Numbered from the stretch's first letter, positions 9,494-19,235 are shown. The stretch is 64,000 bases of DNA from Syntrophotalea carbinolica DSM 2380 (GCF_000012885.1 NC_007498.2:2046001-2110000); one strand, 5' to 3'. Translations and numbers: made by a program. Notes: generated from the sequence alone by a model not told the origin.

Positions 9494-10184
9494 GACCGAA
9501 CAATTTATTAGAACCAAAAAAAGATTGACGCTCAAGGTCATGTGCTATGATCAATAGCCTGTTTAACCATTCAGGGTAACTCTTCAATTCACTTTGCGCC
9601 TTTAACGCACCACGGCCGGAAAAAATCCCCTTTATCATTCGGATTCCAGCGACAATTGGGAAAAGGCATCCAAAAAAATAGCGACTCTTTATAGGAGTCA
9701 GCCCCGATTGCACAATAAGCTCTTCCATGGTTTTAATGGTATAGCGTCTGTAATGCTCCAGAAAGACATCATGCCCGGACCATAAAAACTGAAAGGCAGG
9801 AACGGTAATCAGAGCATATCCGCCCTTTTCCATGTGCCCGACATAGTTCTTCATAAAAACCAAGTCATCAGAAACATGTTCCAAAACATCCATCATCAGC
9901 AAAAGGCTGGTGGAGTGATTTGTAAGGCCTTTGACGAACTGAATCTGCTTCCCTTTATGCCATTCTATTTTTTCATCGGTATAATAGGGATCCACACAGA
10001 CCGCACTGTTGCATCGCCCTTCATCTAACATCTGTCGGGAGAAGACACCGGATCCCGCACCAATATCCAGAACTTCCTGTGCGCGAAGATCTCCTAGAAA
10101 TGTTCGTAAAGCTCTCCCTTTCGATACGTAATACCAGTGATCGGAAATTGTATCTTTAAGGATGGCTTCTTCCTTCAGATCCAT
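9462..10184 (-). CDS. Class I SAM-dependent methyltransferase
   Basis: A 240-residue protein with the Rossmann-type methyltransferase core: motif I EVLDIGAGSGVFS (residues about 37-49), an acidic residue after strand 2 (VCVDPYY), and LLLMMDVLEHVSDD as motif IV. The C-terminal part has a hydrophobic segment (FFGCLFPIVAGIRMIKGIF), so it may act at the membrane. The next gene on the same strand is a dolichyl-phosphate-mannose-synthase-like glycosyltransferase, so a lipid-linked sugar or polyprenyl glycan is a reasonable substrate class, though the exact acceptor cannot be read. Confidence 0.8.
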   Translation of the reverse strand: MDLKEEAILKDTISDHWYYVSKGRALRTFLGDLRAQEVLDIGAGSGVFSRQMLDEGRCNSAVCVDPYYTDEKIEWHKGKQIQFVKGLTNHSTSLLLMMDVLEHVSDDLVFMKNYVGHMEKGGYALITVPAFQFLWSGHDVFLEHYRRYTIKTMEELIVQSGLTPIKSRYFFGCLFPIVAGIRMIKGIFSGRGALKAQSELKSYPEWLNRLLIIAHDLERQSFFGSNKLFGLSVFCLCRKD

Positions 10185-10247
10185 GCGTTTTCCCTGTCTC
10201 CCATAACCGGACGCGGATTCATCTGAACATAAAGGAACAAAGGGAAT

Positions 10248-11027
10248 TTAATCGGGAGATACTGTTTCGATTTTAGCTTGTGGCAATCTTAAATCCCCGT
10301 AATCCCCCAACAACGCATGTCTGCGAATAACAACCAAATCTTGGAGCATACGTGCCGAATCAACGATGGGATGTACTTTGCTATCGGGTGAATTGACCCA
10401 GCTTACGCCAATCTCGCGTATATCCATGCCTCTTTTACGCGCAAGAAAAAGAACCTCCACATCGAAACCAAAACCATCAATGCGACAATCTCTGAAAAGA
10501 TTTAAAGCGGCAGAACGCGTGAAAAGCTTAAATCCGCATTGCGTATCTAAAATACCGGGGATCGCCAGCAGCTGTACAAATTTATTAAAAGTTTTCCCCA
10601 TCACCATACGGTAAAGAGGCTGACTCTTTAGAATCAGCGATTGGCGCACAGCCCGCGACCCTATAGCGACATCGGCTCCATCCGCGAGTGCACCAAACAA
10701 CTTCTCAACCTCTTCGATAGGTGTTGATAAGTCGGCATCGCTGAACAACACGAAATCGCCCTTTGCAGCCAATACACCGGTACGAACAGCATAGCCTTTG
10801 CCCCGGTTTTTTTCATAACGAATAAGGCGGACATCCGAATATTTTCGGCTATGGGTCATAACGATATCCGCTGTTTTATCGGTACTACCATCATCCACGA
10901 CAATAATTTCAAAACGAGGGAAAAACAGCCCGACCTTTTCACAAAGAACCTCTAAAGATGCGGACAAACGTTTTTCTTCGTTGTACGCAGGAACCACAAC
11001 CGACAGCATTCTATGATCATTTGTCAT
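10248..11027 (-). CDS. GT2 glycosyltransferase, DPM1/ALG5-like
   Basis: A 259-residue GT-A fold enzyme. It starts LSVVVPAYNEEKRL, carries VVDDGSTDKT for nucleotide-sugar binding, and has FSDADLSTP as the metal-binding DxD region and SQPLYRMVMGKTFNK with DTQCGFKLF, as in dolichyl-phosphate mannose/glucose synthases. There is no C-terminal membrane domain. It probably charges a polyprenyl phosphate with a hexose at the cytoplasmic face. AGGAGG precedes the ATG. It is followed on the same strand by the methyltransferase and is divergent from the PAP2 gene. Confidence 0.88.
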   Translation of the reverse strand: MTNDHRMLSVVVPAYNEEKRLSASLEVLCEKVGLFFPRFEIIVVDDGSTDKTADIVMTHSRKYSDVRLIRYEKNRGKGYAVRTGVLAAKGDFVLFSDADLSTPIEEVEKLFGALADGADVAIGSRAVRQSLILKSQPLYRMVMGKTFNKFVQLLAIPGILDTQCGFKLFTRSAALNLFRDCRIDGFGFDVEVLFLARKRGMDIREIGVSWVNSPDSKVHPIVDSARMLQDLVVIRRHALLGDYGDLRLPQAKIETVSPD

Positions 11028-11184
11028 TGTTACCCTCCTGTGTATTTGAAAAATTGCCCTTCAACGTTATATTTAAGAGTAACTAAACCTTTCAAATGTT
11101 AAACTTTAAATTTAACCAATACTGCATTCTCACCCCGTTCGAAAAACTTGATATTTTTAAAATATTTAGGAACCTTCAATTACT

Positions 11185-12396
11185 ATGAGAAATTATATAG
11201 CAGAAATTCTTAAAGGCAACCGTGGGTACCAAACAAAAGAAGACATACCAGCCGTCGGAGTTATACTCCAACATTTAAAAAGGATTGTTTTTTGTTTTAA
11301 AGGTTCTTTATTGGAAAATGCGATTCTTATTTACATTTGTTTTTTCTATTACATGTTAACGTTTGTGGTTGGCGCATTTTTGGGACATAGGATTACCGCT
11401 AAAATTGATTTTTATTATTTCATTTTCTTTCAGTACTTCATCGCTTTCTTTTTTCTATTATGGTCTGCTGAAACGATATATTACCTCATAAAGAACTTGG
11501 ACATGGGGTTTTCCGGTATACCTCTAATATGGTCAAGCTCGAGAAAAAAATACCTCAACAAGGAAACAATCAGTCGGTTTCTGGTTATCTATTCTATCAT
11601 TCCTCTCTTCATGTGTTCCTACTGCAGCCTGAAACAGACAATCCCACTATTTCATAAATTTTCATTTGATATATTTCTGTATAATTTAGATAAGGCGATC
11701 CACTTTCATCATTCTCCTTGGGAAATTTTGCACCCCATTCTTGGTCATCCAATAATTACACGCATAATCGATTTTTCCTATCTTGCGTGGGGCTCGATTT
11801 TTGTATACTCAATGTTATACATGGCTTGCCATAAAGATCGCAGATTACGTCTGCAATTTTTTATCTCTTTGTCTTTGTGCTGGGTAGTGATAGGTAACCT
11901 ACTGGCCATCCTGCTGGCCTCGGCCGGGCCCTGTTATTTTTCCGAGGTAACCGGTGTAACCCCCAGTCCTTACGCGGGGCTTTTCGAATATTTACGCAGC
12001 ATTCCCGACCTCAAGGTCGTATTTAACCAGGAGCTACTGTGGAGAGCATTTAAAGCAGGGATTTATATGCCTTTGGGCGGTATCTCCGCCATGCCGAGCA
12101 TGCACGTTTCCATTGCCGTCTTGTTGGCTCTTCTATATAGGAATTTCAACCGATGGGCTGGATGGTTATTGACTGTTTTTGCGATCGTTATCGGGGTGGG
12201 ATCAATACATCTTGGATGGCATTATGCGATAGATGGCTACGTCAGCACGCTACTGACCATTCTCATCTGGAACGCGGTAGGAGCATGTTTCAGAAAAGGG
12301 GTAAGGTGCCGCGAAAAAAGCCAACATTCTTTTCCAGAAGGAACTGTTCGGATAGATCTTGACAGCGGAAAAGAGGACAATGAACCTCAACACTGA
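11185..12396 (+). CDS. PAP2-superfamily membrane protein (AUR1-like)
   Basis: A 403-residue protein with about six membrane segments. The C-terminal half has the PAP2 catalytic pattern: PSMHVSIAVLLALLYR (Ser-x-His motif, residues about 303-318), then GSIHLGWHYAIDGYVS with the conserved His and Asp. The first PAP2 motif (K-x6-R-P) is not clear, which is also seen in inositol-phosphorylceramide-synthase-like relatives. It is likely a lipid phosphatase or phosphotransferase. It is divergently transcribed from the glycosyltransferase across an AT-rich 157-base gap that probably holds both promoters. Confidence 0.75.
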   Translation: MRNYIAEILKGNRGYQTKEDIPAVGVILQHLKRIVFCFKGSLLENAILIYICFFYYMLTFVVGAFLGHRITAKIDFYYFIFFQYFIAFFFLLWSAETIYYLIKNLDMGFSGIPLIWSSSRKKYLNKETISRFLVIYSIIPLFMCSYCSLKQTIPLFHKFSFDIFLYNLDKAIHFHHSPWEILHPILGHPIITRIIDFSYLAWGSIFVYSMLYMACHKDRRLRLQFFISLSLCWVVIGNLLAILLASAGPCYFSEVTGVTPSPYAGLFEYLRSIPDLKVVFNQELLWRAFKAGIYMPLGGISAMPSMHVSIAVLLALLYRNFNRWAGWLLTVFAIVIGVGSIHLGWHYAIDGYVSTLLTILIWNAVGACFRKGVRCREKSQHSFPEGTVRIDLDSGKEDNEPQH

Positions 12397-12423
12397 AAAG
12401 AGCAGTCGGCAGGACGAGAATGA

Positions 12424-12615
12424 TCAATGGCCCCTGCGCTCAACACCTCGATAAAACGAGGTGTTTTGCTGACCTCTGACAGGATCCCGTCCCACGACCA
12501 CAGGCCCTGAGGATCTCCAGAAAACATCGACTTTGTTTGTAGCGATAAGGTAATCGAGATAGATATTTTTGATCCGATCGTAGGTCCCGTCTTTATAACG
12601 GACAGAAATCATCAT
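12424..12615 (-). CDS. GSU3473-family small protein
   Basis: A 63-residue protein that begins MMISVRYKDGTYDRIKN, contains LIATNKVDVFWRSSGPVVVG and ends DPVRG...YRGVERR. This matches my memory of the GSU3473 family in Geobacter relatives, a family of unknown function often annotated only by that locus name. The end of the gene contains an inverted repeat (AACACCTCG/CGAGGTGTT at 12442-12465) that lies 46 bases after the PAP2 stop and may end transcription of that gene. Confidence 0.65.
   Translation of the reverse strand: MMISVRYKDGTYDRIKNIYLDYLIATNKVDVFWRSSGPVVVGRDPVRGQQNTSFYRGVERRGH
12442..12465 (+). terminator. Inverted repeat after the PAP2 gene
   Basis: A 9-bp perfect stem (AACACCTCG and CGAGGTGTT) with loop ATAAAA, followed by only TT on the plus strand. 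It could act as a weak terminator for the PAP2 gene, but it also encodes residues near the C terminus of the small protein on the other strand, so selection on coding could explain it. Confidence 0.3.
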
Positions 12616-12680
12616 GACAGGGTCCTTTCCGCAATGTTTTCAAACCTTATTGTCGATTATTCCACAGTCCTCCAAACAAT

Positions 12681-12950
12681 CTATTTTATGACCACCACGC
12701 CGGGTTCGGTTTTGGGAAACCCAAGACCGAGACAGACCTTCACCAGGTCATCGGTTTCCAGCGTGGCGCCGCAGGCGTCGCGCATCTCACGGAATGTTGG
12801 ACAATCGAAAATATCGCCATTGGGCAATTGGAAAACCGGGTATCCGTAGGAGGTCGCACAGTATTCTTCGTTGCATCGCAACTCGGTTGTCGTTTCCAGG
12901 TTGTATTTCTTGGCCACGGCAGCATCAGGTATGATCAAGGTCGCTTTCAC
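12681..12950 (-). CDS. Small protein of unknown function, GTG start
   Basis: An 89-residue protein starting at GTG with a strong ribosome site (GGAGGAGAG). I do not recognise the family. It has four cysteines, spaced as CNEEYC, then single Cys residues in DIFDCPTF and RDACGATL, plus a fifth in KVCLGLG. It ends with hydrophobic VVVIK. It belongs to a run of small minus-strand genes that includes two zinc-ribbon proteins. The good start site and the absence of overlap support a real gene. Confidence 0.6.
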   Translation of the reverse strand: MKATLIIPDAAVAKKYNLETTTELRCNEEYCATSYGYPVFQLPNGDIFDCPTFREMRDACGATLETDDLVKVCLGLGFPKTEPGVVVIK

Positions 12951-13016
12951 TTCTCTCCTCCATGCCCTTGCCTATCGCACCTTATGTCGCAATACGCCGG
13001 AGCGGAATCGGGATCA

Positions 13017-13313
13017 TCAATCCAATTTTATATGGTCACCGGGATTTTTAAGCTCTTTCAATTCAGGGCACATTTCTTCAAGATTTTTCAAAAACTTTTC
13101 CGTATTCTTGAAAACAGCCTTGATTTCATGATGCCATTCGATGGCGACCTGATGTCCGCAATGGGTACAGGTATCCAAAGCTTTATCCCCGGCGGGGATA
13201 GCCCGATATACCGTATAATAGTCGCAAGCCGGGCATTTCTGCCGATGCAGAATCGGTTCCACTTCTTTTACTCTTTTGGTCATTTCACAAAAGGACCGGA
13301 CCGGCAGGTCCAT
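13017..13313 (-). CDS. Small zinc-ribbon protein
   Basis: A 98-residue protein with two CxxC knuckles (CPAC and CTHC) about 20 residues apart, forming a predicted zinc ribbon, then an acidic helical tail ending KNPGDHIKLD. It is a paralogue of the protein at 13588-13821, sharing the ribbon layout and the L-K-N-x-G-D-H-x-K ending. GGAG precedes the ATG. The family is unknown to me. A zinc-binding regulatory or protein-binding role is possible. Confidence 0.65.
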   Translation of the reverse strand: MDLPVRSFCEMTKRVKEVEPILHRQKCPACDYYTVYRAIPAGDKALDTCTHCGHQVAIEWHHEIKAVFKNTEKFLKNLEEMCPELKELKNPGDHIKLD

Positions 13314-13387
13314 GGCCCTCTCCTTTGGGTGATTGGACTGAATGGCAGCGGTATCCTATTAAAGTTTAACCCCATTGAGAAAACTTT

Positions 13388-13580
13388 TACCAGCTAGTTT
13401 TCATCCGGAAACGATCCTTTTCCCCAATCTCTGCGTCAATCTTCCCACTTGCTTGTGCGGCGTAAAAACTACGCCTCCGCGCAAATGCTCGATTTTCTTG
13501 ACCTTGGGAAAAATCACTCGTTTCCCTTATGAAAACTACGCAGTGTGCATCCTGAGTTTCCGGATGCACACCAGCTAATT
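13388..13580. repeat. Intergenic element with imperfect terminal inverted repeats
   Basis: The left end (CCAGCTAGTTTTCATCCGG) and the reverse complement of the right end (TTAGCTGGTGTGCATCCGG) match at most positions. The element fills the gap between the two zinc-ribbon genes and holds an internal inverted pair around GGCGTAAAAACTACGCC. It looks like a small non-coding mobile or structural element. Only one copy is present in this window. Confidence 0.4.
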
Positions 13581-13587
13581 CCCCCAA

Positions 13588-13821
13588 CTAAAATTTCACA
13601 TGATCTCCGCGATTTTTGAGCTGAGCCAGAACAGGAAAATGCCCTTCCAGGGCCTTTACGTCCTTTTCGCCGTCGCGAATGCGCGTCTCCATCTGTCCGT
13701 CATTAGCCACTTCGTTCTGATCCATGCAATGGGTACAAACCTGAAAAGACTTGTCTCCTTCGGTTTTCAATTCAAAAATGGTCCAAAAATCACAAGCGGT
13801 GCACTTGTTGCGAAAAAGCAT
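13588..13821 (-). CDS. Small zinc-ribbon protein, paralogue
   Basis: A 77-residue protein with CTAC and CTHC knuckles, an acidic linker and the ending LKNRGDHVKF, as in the neighbouring paralogue. I start it at ATG 13821, because GGAGG lies nine bases upstream. An in-frame GTG at 13839 would overlap that ribosome site. Function is unknown. The tandem pair suggests duplication and perhaps related partners. Confidence 0.65.
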   Translation of the reverse strand: MLFRNKCTACDFWTIFELKTEGDKSFQVCTHCMDQNEVANDGQMETRIRDGEKDVKALEGHFPVLAQLKNRGDHVKF

Positions 13822-14106
13822 GCCGACTTTCCTCCCCACATATGGTTAACGGGCACATTTTAAAACATCGTCTCTACAAAATAGCAGAGCAGTGAACCCG
13901 AGTGCAACGTATACCTTTTATCAAGGTACGATTGCCCCGGTCCCGGAACCGAGTCCCTCTTTGCAGGGACAAGGTTCCTCCTGTTTGCTGGCATTGAAAT
14001 CTAGCTTCGGACATGGAGCCGATGAAAGGCAGAAGCGCGAACCGACGCCACGGTTGGCAACAAGACGCGCCCCTGCGATGAACCGTCACTGTCTCCCACT
14101 CGGATT

Positions 14107-15954
14107 TTATCCGAGGGTACCGAATTTGCACAGGATTCGGTTACTGCGCTCCAGAAAAGCCGCCATCCTGTCTTTGTCGAAAGCACAATGCGGCAGCATG
14201 GACAGATCATAAATCTGCTCCATCAGCATGGCGGCATCGTCGTCATTCCCCTGCTCTTTCAGGTCCAGAATGGTATCGACCACCGGTGACTTGGCATTCA
14301 GGCACAGGGTGTGGCCGCCGAACATATCCTCATCCCCCTTGCCCATCATTTTGGTCATTTCCTGCAGTCGACGGGTCTGCTCGGAAAGAATCACCATCCC
14401 CGGCACGCTGTCGTCCTTGAAACTTTCAACCCTGACCGAAAGCCCGTCGACCTTGAGCGAATCTTCGAAGGCTTTACGAAGAAGTTCGCTGCGTTCCTTG
14501 CGCTCGTCCTTGCCGGCCAGCTGGATCTTGGAATCTTCCTCGATGAGGTTTTCCGTAAGGTCGCTGTCCACCCGCTGGAAAGTTACCTTGCTGTCTTTCA
14601 TTTCAAGGAACTGGATGAAATGACTGTCGATGAGACTGTCGAGCACCAGCACGTCCATGCCCTGATTGGCGAAAAGCTTCAGATAGGTGCTCTGCGCAGC
14701 TTCGTTGTTGGTATAGAAAACCTTATCGGCATGTTTTTCGGCCGCTCTTTCCAGATATTCGGGCAAGGTGGTGTAAGCATCTTTTCCGGCCATGCGGAAG
14801 ATGAGATGGTCCTTGAGCTTGTCGTTGAACTTGTCATCGCGCATCATGCCGTATTTGACAAAGGTGTGAATATTGTCCCAAACGGGGATGAAGCTTTCGC
14901 GATCGCCTTTGGCAAGATCGGCGATTTTGGAGGCGACCCGGCTGCTGATAACCTCGCGGATTTTGCGGACCTGCGGCTCGTTCTGCAGATAGCTACGCGA
15001 TACGTTCAGGGGCAGATCGGGGGCATCGAGACAACCCTGCAACGGATTAAGGAATTCCGGTATCAGCTCCGGGCAGTTGTCCGACACGAAAACCTGGTTG
15101 CAGAAGAGCTTGATATGACTTTTGGCCACATCGAATTCGGTGGTCAATTTGGGGAAATAGAGCACCCCTTTGAGATTAAAGGGATAATCGATGTTCAAAT
15201 GGATCCAGAACAGCGGATCATCCGCCAGGGGATAAAGTTTTTTATAAAACTCCAGGTAGTCTTCGTCCTTGACCTCCGAGGCGGAGCGGGTCCACAAAGG
15301 GTTCCGGTCATTCACCACATCGCCGGCCAGGCGAATGGGCACCGGCAGGAAATTGCAGAACCGCTTGAGAATTTCGCGAATATGCGCAGGCTCCAGAAAC
15401 TCCTTCTCGTCGTCCGTCAGGTGCAGCACCACCTCGGTACCACGCGCTTCCTTGTCGCACTCCTCAAGGCTGTAATCGGTCGATCCCTGGCAGACCCAAT
15501 GTACGGCCGGTGCATCTTTCTGATAGGAACGGGTAAAAATCTCGACCCGATCGGCCACCATGAAAGAGGAGTAAAATCCCAGACCGAAATGTCCGATAAT
15601 CTGGTTTTTATCTTCCAGGTCCTTGAATTTTTCAACAAATTCTTCAGCCGAGGAGAAAGCGACCTGGTTGATGTATTTGCGGACTTCATCGCCGGTCATG
15701 CCGATGCCGTTATCTTTAATGGTAAGAGTGCCAGCATCTTTGTCGACGGTGATATCGATGGCGTATTCGTCAGCCAGCTGCAGCCCTTCAATCAGATTGA
15801 TGTGCTGAAGCTTGTGAATGGCATCCACGGCATTGGAAACCAACTCCCGCAGAAAGATCTCTTTTTCGCTGTAGAGCCATTTTTTAATAATAGGAAAAAT
15901 GTTTTCGGTATGGATGGAAATCTGTCCTTTTTCCATCTTGGCGTTATCTGACAT
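14107..15954 (-). CDS. htpG: Molecular chaperone HtpG (bacterial Hsp90)
   Basis: A 615-residue Hsp90 protein. The N-terminal GHKL ATPase domain shows ELVSNAVDAIHK (Asn for Mg2+), DNGIGM and GHFGLGFYSSFMVA. The middle domain has NVSRSYLQ with the conserved Arg region, and a C-terminal dimerisation domain follows. The length is close to the usual 620-635. AAGGAGG lies 11 bases before the ATG. The stop overlaps a short inverted repeat (CTCGGAT/ATCCGAG) without a clear T-tract. Confidence 0.97.
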   Translation of the reverse strand: MSDNAKMEKGQISIHTENIFPIIKKWLYSEKEIFLRELVSNAVDAIHKLQHINLIEGLQLADEYAIDITVDKDAGTLTIKDNGIGMTGDEVRKYINQVAFSSAEEFVEKFKDLEDKNQIIGHFGLGFYSSFMVADRVEIFTRSYQKDAPAVHWVCQGSTDYSLEECDKEARGTEVVLHLTDDEKEFLEPAHIREILKRFCNFLPVPIRLAGDVVNDRNPLWTRSASEVKDEDYLEFYKKLYPLADDPLFWIHLNIDYPFNLKGVLYFPKLTTEFDVAKSHIKLFCNQVFVSDNCPELIPEFLNPLQGCLDAPDLPLNVSRSYLQNEPQVRKIREVISSRVASKIADLAKGDRESFIPVWDNIHTFVKYGMMRDDKFNDKLKDHLIFRMAGKDAYTTLPEYLERAAEKHADKVFYTNNEAAQSTYLKLFANQGMDVLVLDSLIDSHFIQFLEMKDSKVTFQRVDSDLTENLIEEDSKIQLAGKDERKERSELLRKAFEDSLKVDGLSVRVESFKDDSVPGMVILSEQTRRLQEMTKMMGKGDEDMFGGHTLCLNAKSPVVDTILDLKEQGNDDDAAMLMEQIYDLSMLPHCAFDKDRMAAFLERSNRILCKFGTLG

Positions 15955-16149
15955 AAGTGTTTATTCCTCCTTGTAAATTACTTTGTTTCGCTCGCAAATG
16001 TAGTTACCGAAATGTTGTTTGTCAAGGCGCAGGCTTGAATCGTTCTTGCAAAAGTCTGCCTCTTCCCTTTGAAAACAGGTTTTGCCCTGCCAGGGAAGTA
16101 AGGCGGCTGCCCGCCGGGAATAGCGAAGTTATGCTTTTTCCTTTTAAGA

Positions 16150-16375
16150 CCATAACTTCAACACCGTGGGGTCGCGCCCCCCACACGCCGCCTTACTCTC
16201 TTTTTACACCAAAAGATAGTAAGCAGAGAAAGGTGTCCCCACTCCTTGCCCGCCTGCGGCGGGTCCCCTTCACTACGCAACCGACGGGCGGGTGGACAAA
16301 ATTCGCTACGCTCAGTCGTCCACCTGATTCGCCCGCCGCCTGCTTCGTTCCGGCGGCGTCACAGGGGGATTAACG
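16150..16375 (+). repeat. GC-rich dispersed repeat (type R3), copy 1
   Basis: The 550-base gap between htpG and the next gene holds this element. It begins near ACCGTGGGGTCGCGCC, contains GTAAGCAGAGAAAGG and GCAACCGACGGGCGG, and ends in CCGGCGGCGTCACAGGGGG. Similar sequences occur at 21340-21765 and 29299-29510. No open frame with a credible start was found in it. Confidence 0.75.
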
Positions 16376-16504
16376 GCAAAAACTAAAGCGGCAGTGCCGA
16401 TGTCTGCACGAATTTCCGGCTGTCGGCGGGTACCGGCCATGTTTGCGGTTTTATTTCCTTACTGATAAGCTAAACAAAAGTTCCCAACCGAAAAAGGAGC
16501 TGTC

Positions 16505-18640
16505 ATGACGAACTCGCAGGATAGAGAAAACCTGGTAAGCCGCCTGTCCGAGATCGATACAAGTCTGTTGCCTCCGGACGGTGGCGATCGCTATAACCGA
16601 CTTATTTTCGAAAGCAGCCCTTATCTTCTGCAACACGCCACCAACCCCGTCGACTGGCACCCGTGGGGCCAACAAGCCTTTGATCTGGCCCGGGAGCAGA
16701 ACAAACCGGTGCTGGTTTCCATCGGCTATTCCACCTGCCACTGGTGCCATGTCATGGAACAGGAATCCTTTGAGGATCGCGAAGTCGCCGAGGTTCTGAA
16801 CAAGCTTTTCATCCCCATCAAAGTCGATCGCGAAGAACGCCCCGATATCGACAACCTCTACATGACAGCATGTCAACTCGTCACCGGTGGAGGCGGTTGG
16901 CCGCTGAATGTCTTCCTGACGCCGGACAAGGCACCTTTTTATGCCGCAACCTATATGCCGCGCCGACCTCGGGGGCAGATGCCGGGTATCATCGCCATCC
17001 TGACCAAGATCGGCGCCATGTGGCAATCCGATCGTGACCAGCTTCTTCAAACCGGGCGGGAAATCGGCGAGACCCTGATACGCCTGGAAAGCAGCGCTGC
17101 CCCTGTCGCATCTTCCCTTACCGAGGCGCCTCTCACCGAGGCTTTTGAACGATTCAAGGCAAATTTCGACCATGAACGCGGCGGATTCGGAAAAGCCCCC
17201 AAATTCCCCATGCCGCACAATCTTTCCCTGCTGTTTCACATTGCCCAACGTTTCGGCCAGGAAACGGCCGAAGCCATGGCCATCAAAACGCTGCAGCATA
17301 TCCGACTCGGAGGTATGTACGACCATATCGGCTTCGGCATGCACCGCTACTCTGTCGATGCTTTCTGGCGGGTACCGCATTTCGAGAAAATGCTCTATGA
17401 CCAGGCATTGGTAACGCTGGCCGCCCTCGATGCTTATCAGGTCACCCACGATACCTTTTTCGAAAGCCTTGCAGATCAGACCATGAGTTACGTTCTGCGC
17501 GATCTGAGTCTGCCCGAAGGAGGCTTCTGCTCCGGCGAAGATGCCGATACCGAAGGTGCCGAGGGAACTTTTTACCTGTGGACTCCGCAACAGGTCGAAG
17601 AGGTCCTCGGACACCAGCAGGCCACCATCTTTTGTACCTGCTACGAAATCTCCGAGGCGGGTAATTTCGAAGGCAGCAACATTCCTCGCCTCGAAATGGA
17701 CCTGAAAGAATGGGCCCAGTGGTTCGGCACCGATACGGATGAGCTGGGTGCCGTGCTGGAAGACGGCCGGCGCAAACTGCTTCAGGCCCGCAAATTGCGC
17801 GTCCGGCCTCACCGCGACGACAAGGTGCTGGTGGCCTGGAACGGTCTGGCCATCGCCGCCATGGCGCGTACCGCCCGCCTCATCGGCCACCCCGAATACC
17901 TTGAAGGCGCTACCCGGGCGGCGGATTTCATCCTATCGAACATGCGCAACGAAGAAGGTCGCCTGCTGCGGCGCTGGCGCAGAGGACAAGCCGGCATTCC
18001 CGCGTTCCTGGAAGACTATGCCGCTCTTATCCTCGGGCTCATCGAACTTTACCAGGCTGGGTTCAATGCCCGTTATCTGGCCGAAGCAGTGCAACTTGGC
18101 CGCGATATGCAAGAACGGTTCGGCACCCCCGACGGTGTCTATTACGACACCGGCACCGACGCCGAAGAGGTTCTGGTTCGCAAAAGGACTCTGCACGACG
18201 GAGCGATGATCTCGGGCAATTCCATGGCAGCCATGGCCCTGTTGCGTTTGGGGTCTCTGACCGGCGAGCCTGCCCTCGAAGAGCATGCCGAAAAAATCCT
18301 GCTGGCCTCTTCCAAACAATGGACGGATGCGCCGACAGCCAGCGGCCAGCTGCTCATGGCGCTGGATCTGGCTCTTTCCCAAAGGGAGGTACTGGTGATC
18401 GCGGCGCCCAAAGACGACCCTGAAGGGACCAGGATGGTAAAGGCTGCACATACCGGATTCCGCCCCAACCTGATCATTCTATGGCATACGCCGGATGACA
18501 ATGCCCTGTCGGAGGTGACCCCCCTGGTGCGCGGCAAAACAATGCAGAATGGCAAAGCCACCGCCTACCTGTGCCGCGGCCAAACCTGCATGGCACCGGC
18601 CACAACCGTAGACCAACTGCTTGAGCGACTGAACAGTTGA
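16505..18640 (+). CDS. YyaL/SSP411-type protein (DUF255 thioredoxin-fold plus six-hairpin domain)
   Basis: A 711-residue protein. Residues about 30-190 are a DUF255 thioredoxin-like domain with CHWC at 78-81 inside [10 protein letters not shown]. The rest is an alpha/alpha-barrel domain like N-acylglucosamine 2-epimerases. Characteristic stretches are [22 protein letters not shown] and [12 protein letters not shown]. The family is widespread and its biochemical role is not settled. AAAAAGGAG precedes the ATG, and a hairpin follows at 18646, so it is probably monocistronic. Confidence 0.93.
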   Translation: MTNSQDRENLVSRLSEIDTSLLPPDGGDRYNRLIFESSPYLLQHATNPVDWHPWGQQAFDLAREQNKPVLVSIGYSTCHWCHVMEQESFEDREVAEVLNKLFIPIKVDREERPDIDNLYMTACQLVTGGGGWPLNVFLTPDKAPFYAATYMPRRPRGQMPGIIAILTKIGAMWQSDRDQLLQTGREIGETLIRLESSAAPVASSLTEAPLTEAFERFKANFDHERGGFGKAPKFPMPHNLSLLFHIAQRFGQETAEAMAIKTLQHIRLGGMYDHIGFGMHRYSVDAFWRVPHFEKMLYDQALVTLAALDAYQVTHDTFFESLADQTMSYVLRDLSLPEGGFCSGEDADTEGAEGTFYLWTPQQVEEVLGHQQATIFCTCYEISEAGNFEGSNIPRLEMDLKEWAQWFGTDTDELGAVLEDGRRKLLQARKLRVRPHRDDKVLVAWNGLAIAAMARTARLIGHPEYLEGATRAADFILSNMRNEEGRLLRRWRRGQAGIPAFLEDYAALILGLIELYQAGFNARYLAEAVQLGRDMQERFGTPDGVYYDTGTDAEEVLVRKRTLHDGAMISGNSMAAMALLRLGSLTGEPALEEHAEKILLASSKQWTDAPTASGQLLMALDLALSQREVLVIAAPKDDPEGTRMVKAAHTGFRPNLIILWHTPDDNALSEVTPLVRGKTMQNGKATAYLCRGQTCMAPATTVDQLLERLNS

Positions 18641-18645
18641 CGAAC

Positions 18646-18675
18646 AAAGCCGGGCTGAGTTTTCAGTCCGGCTTT
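18646..18675 (+). terminator. Terminator hairpin after the YyaL-type gene
   Basis: A 13-bp stem with one G-U pair (AAAGCCGGGCTGA and TCAGTCCGGCTTT, loop GTTT) starts five bases after the stop codon. The T content after it is moderate (ACTTTAGG), so it is a good but not perfect Rho-independent terminator. Confidence 0.65.
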
Positions 18676-18745
18676 ACTTTAGGCGCTATGTCTCGGCCTT
18701 TTGCAGCATCCGGGTTCTATTACCTTTGGATCTGATTTCACCGCA

Positions 18746-19235
18746 GAGCGATTTAACCGCAGAGTTCGCCGAGAGCGCAGAGGAAAGTCTAAATCTTTTT
18801 ATAAACCAAATAACCAAACTCCTGATTTTGCCTCTCTCTGCGCCCTCCGCGTTCTCGAGTGAGCGAGGCGAACGGGCGGTAACACGCTTTTGAATGAGAC
18901 GCGAACACACATAAAACCAAGCATTTAACCGCAGAGCTCGCTGAGGACGCAGAGCAAGCCTAGATCTTGTTTTAAACCAAAAACCAAATTCCTGGTTGTT
19001 GCCTCTCTCAGCGTCCTCTGCGTTCTCGAGTGAGCGAAGCGAGCGGGCGGTAACACGCTTTTGAATGAGACGCGAACACACATAAAACCAAGCATTTAAC
19101 CGCAGAGCTCGCTGAGGACGCAGAGCAAGCCTAGATCTTGTTTTAAACCAAAAACCAAATTCCTGGTTGTTGCCTCTCTCAGCGTCCTCTGCGTTCTCGA
19201 GTGAGCGAAGCGAGCGGGCGGTAACAATGCTTTTA
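18746..19235 (+). repeat. Palindromic dispersed repeat R1, three tandem copies
   Basis: Three copies of a 125-145 bp unit begin near 18748, 18928 and 19097. Each starts AACCGCAGAG and ends GAGTGAGCGAAGCG(A/G)(A/G)CGGGCGGTAA. Arms CGCTGAGGACGCAGAG and CTCTCAGCGTCCTCTGCG are near reverse complements, so a transcript would fold into a long hairpin. The second and third copies are nearly identical. They fill the gap between the YyaL-type and PEPCK genes, where no coding frame is credible. Confidence 0.85.

Noticed and set aside
13387-13587. 66-codon minus-strand frame between the zinc-ribbon genes
   Set aside because: It spans the palindrome-bounded intergenic element, has no start signal, and its translation has no recognisable pattern.
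14311-15951. Long open frame on the plus strand opposite htpG
   Set aside because: It is the antisense shadow of a strongly conserved gene, has no ribosome site, and its translation has no family features.
16451-17890. Long open frame opposite the YyaL-type gene
   Set aside because: Antisense shadow of a conserved 711-residue protein, with no start signal.
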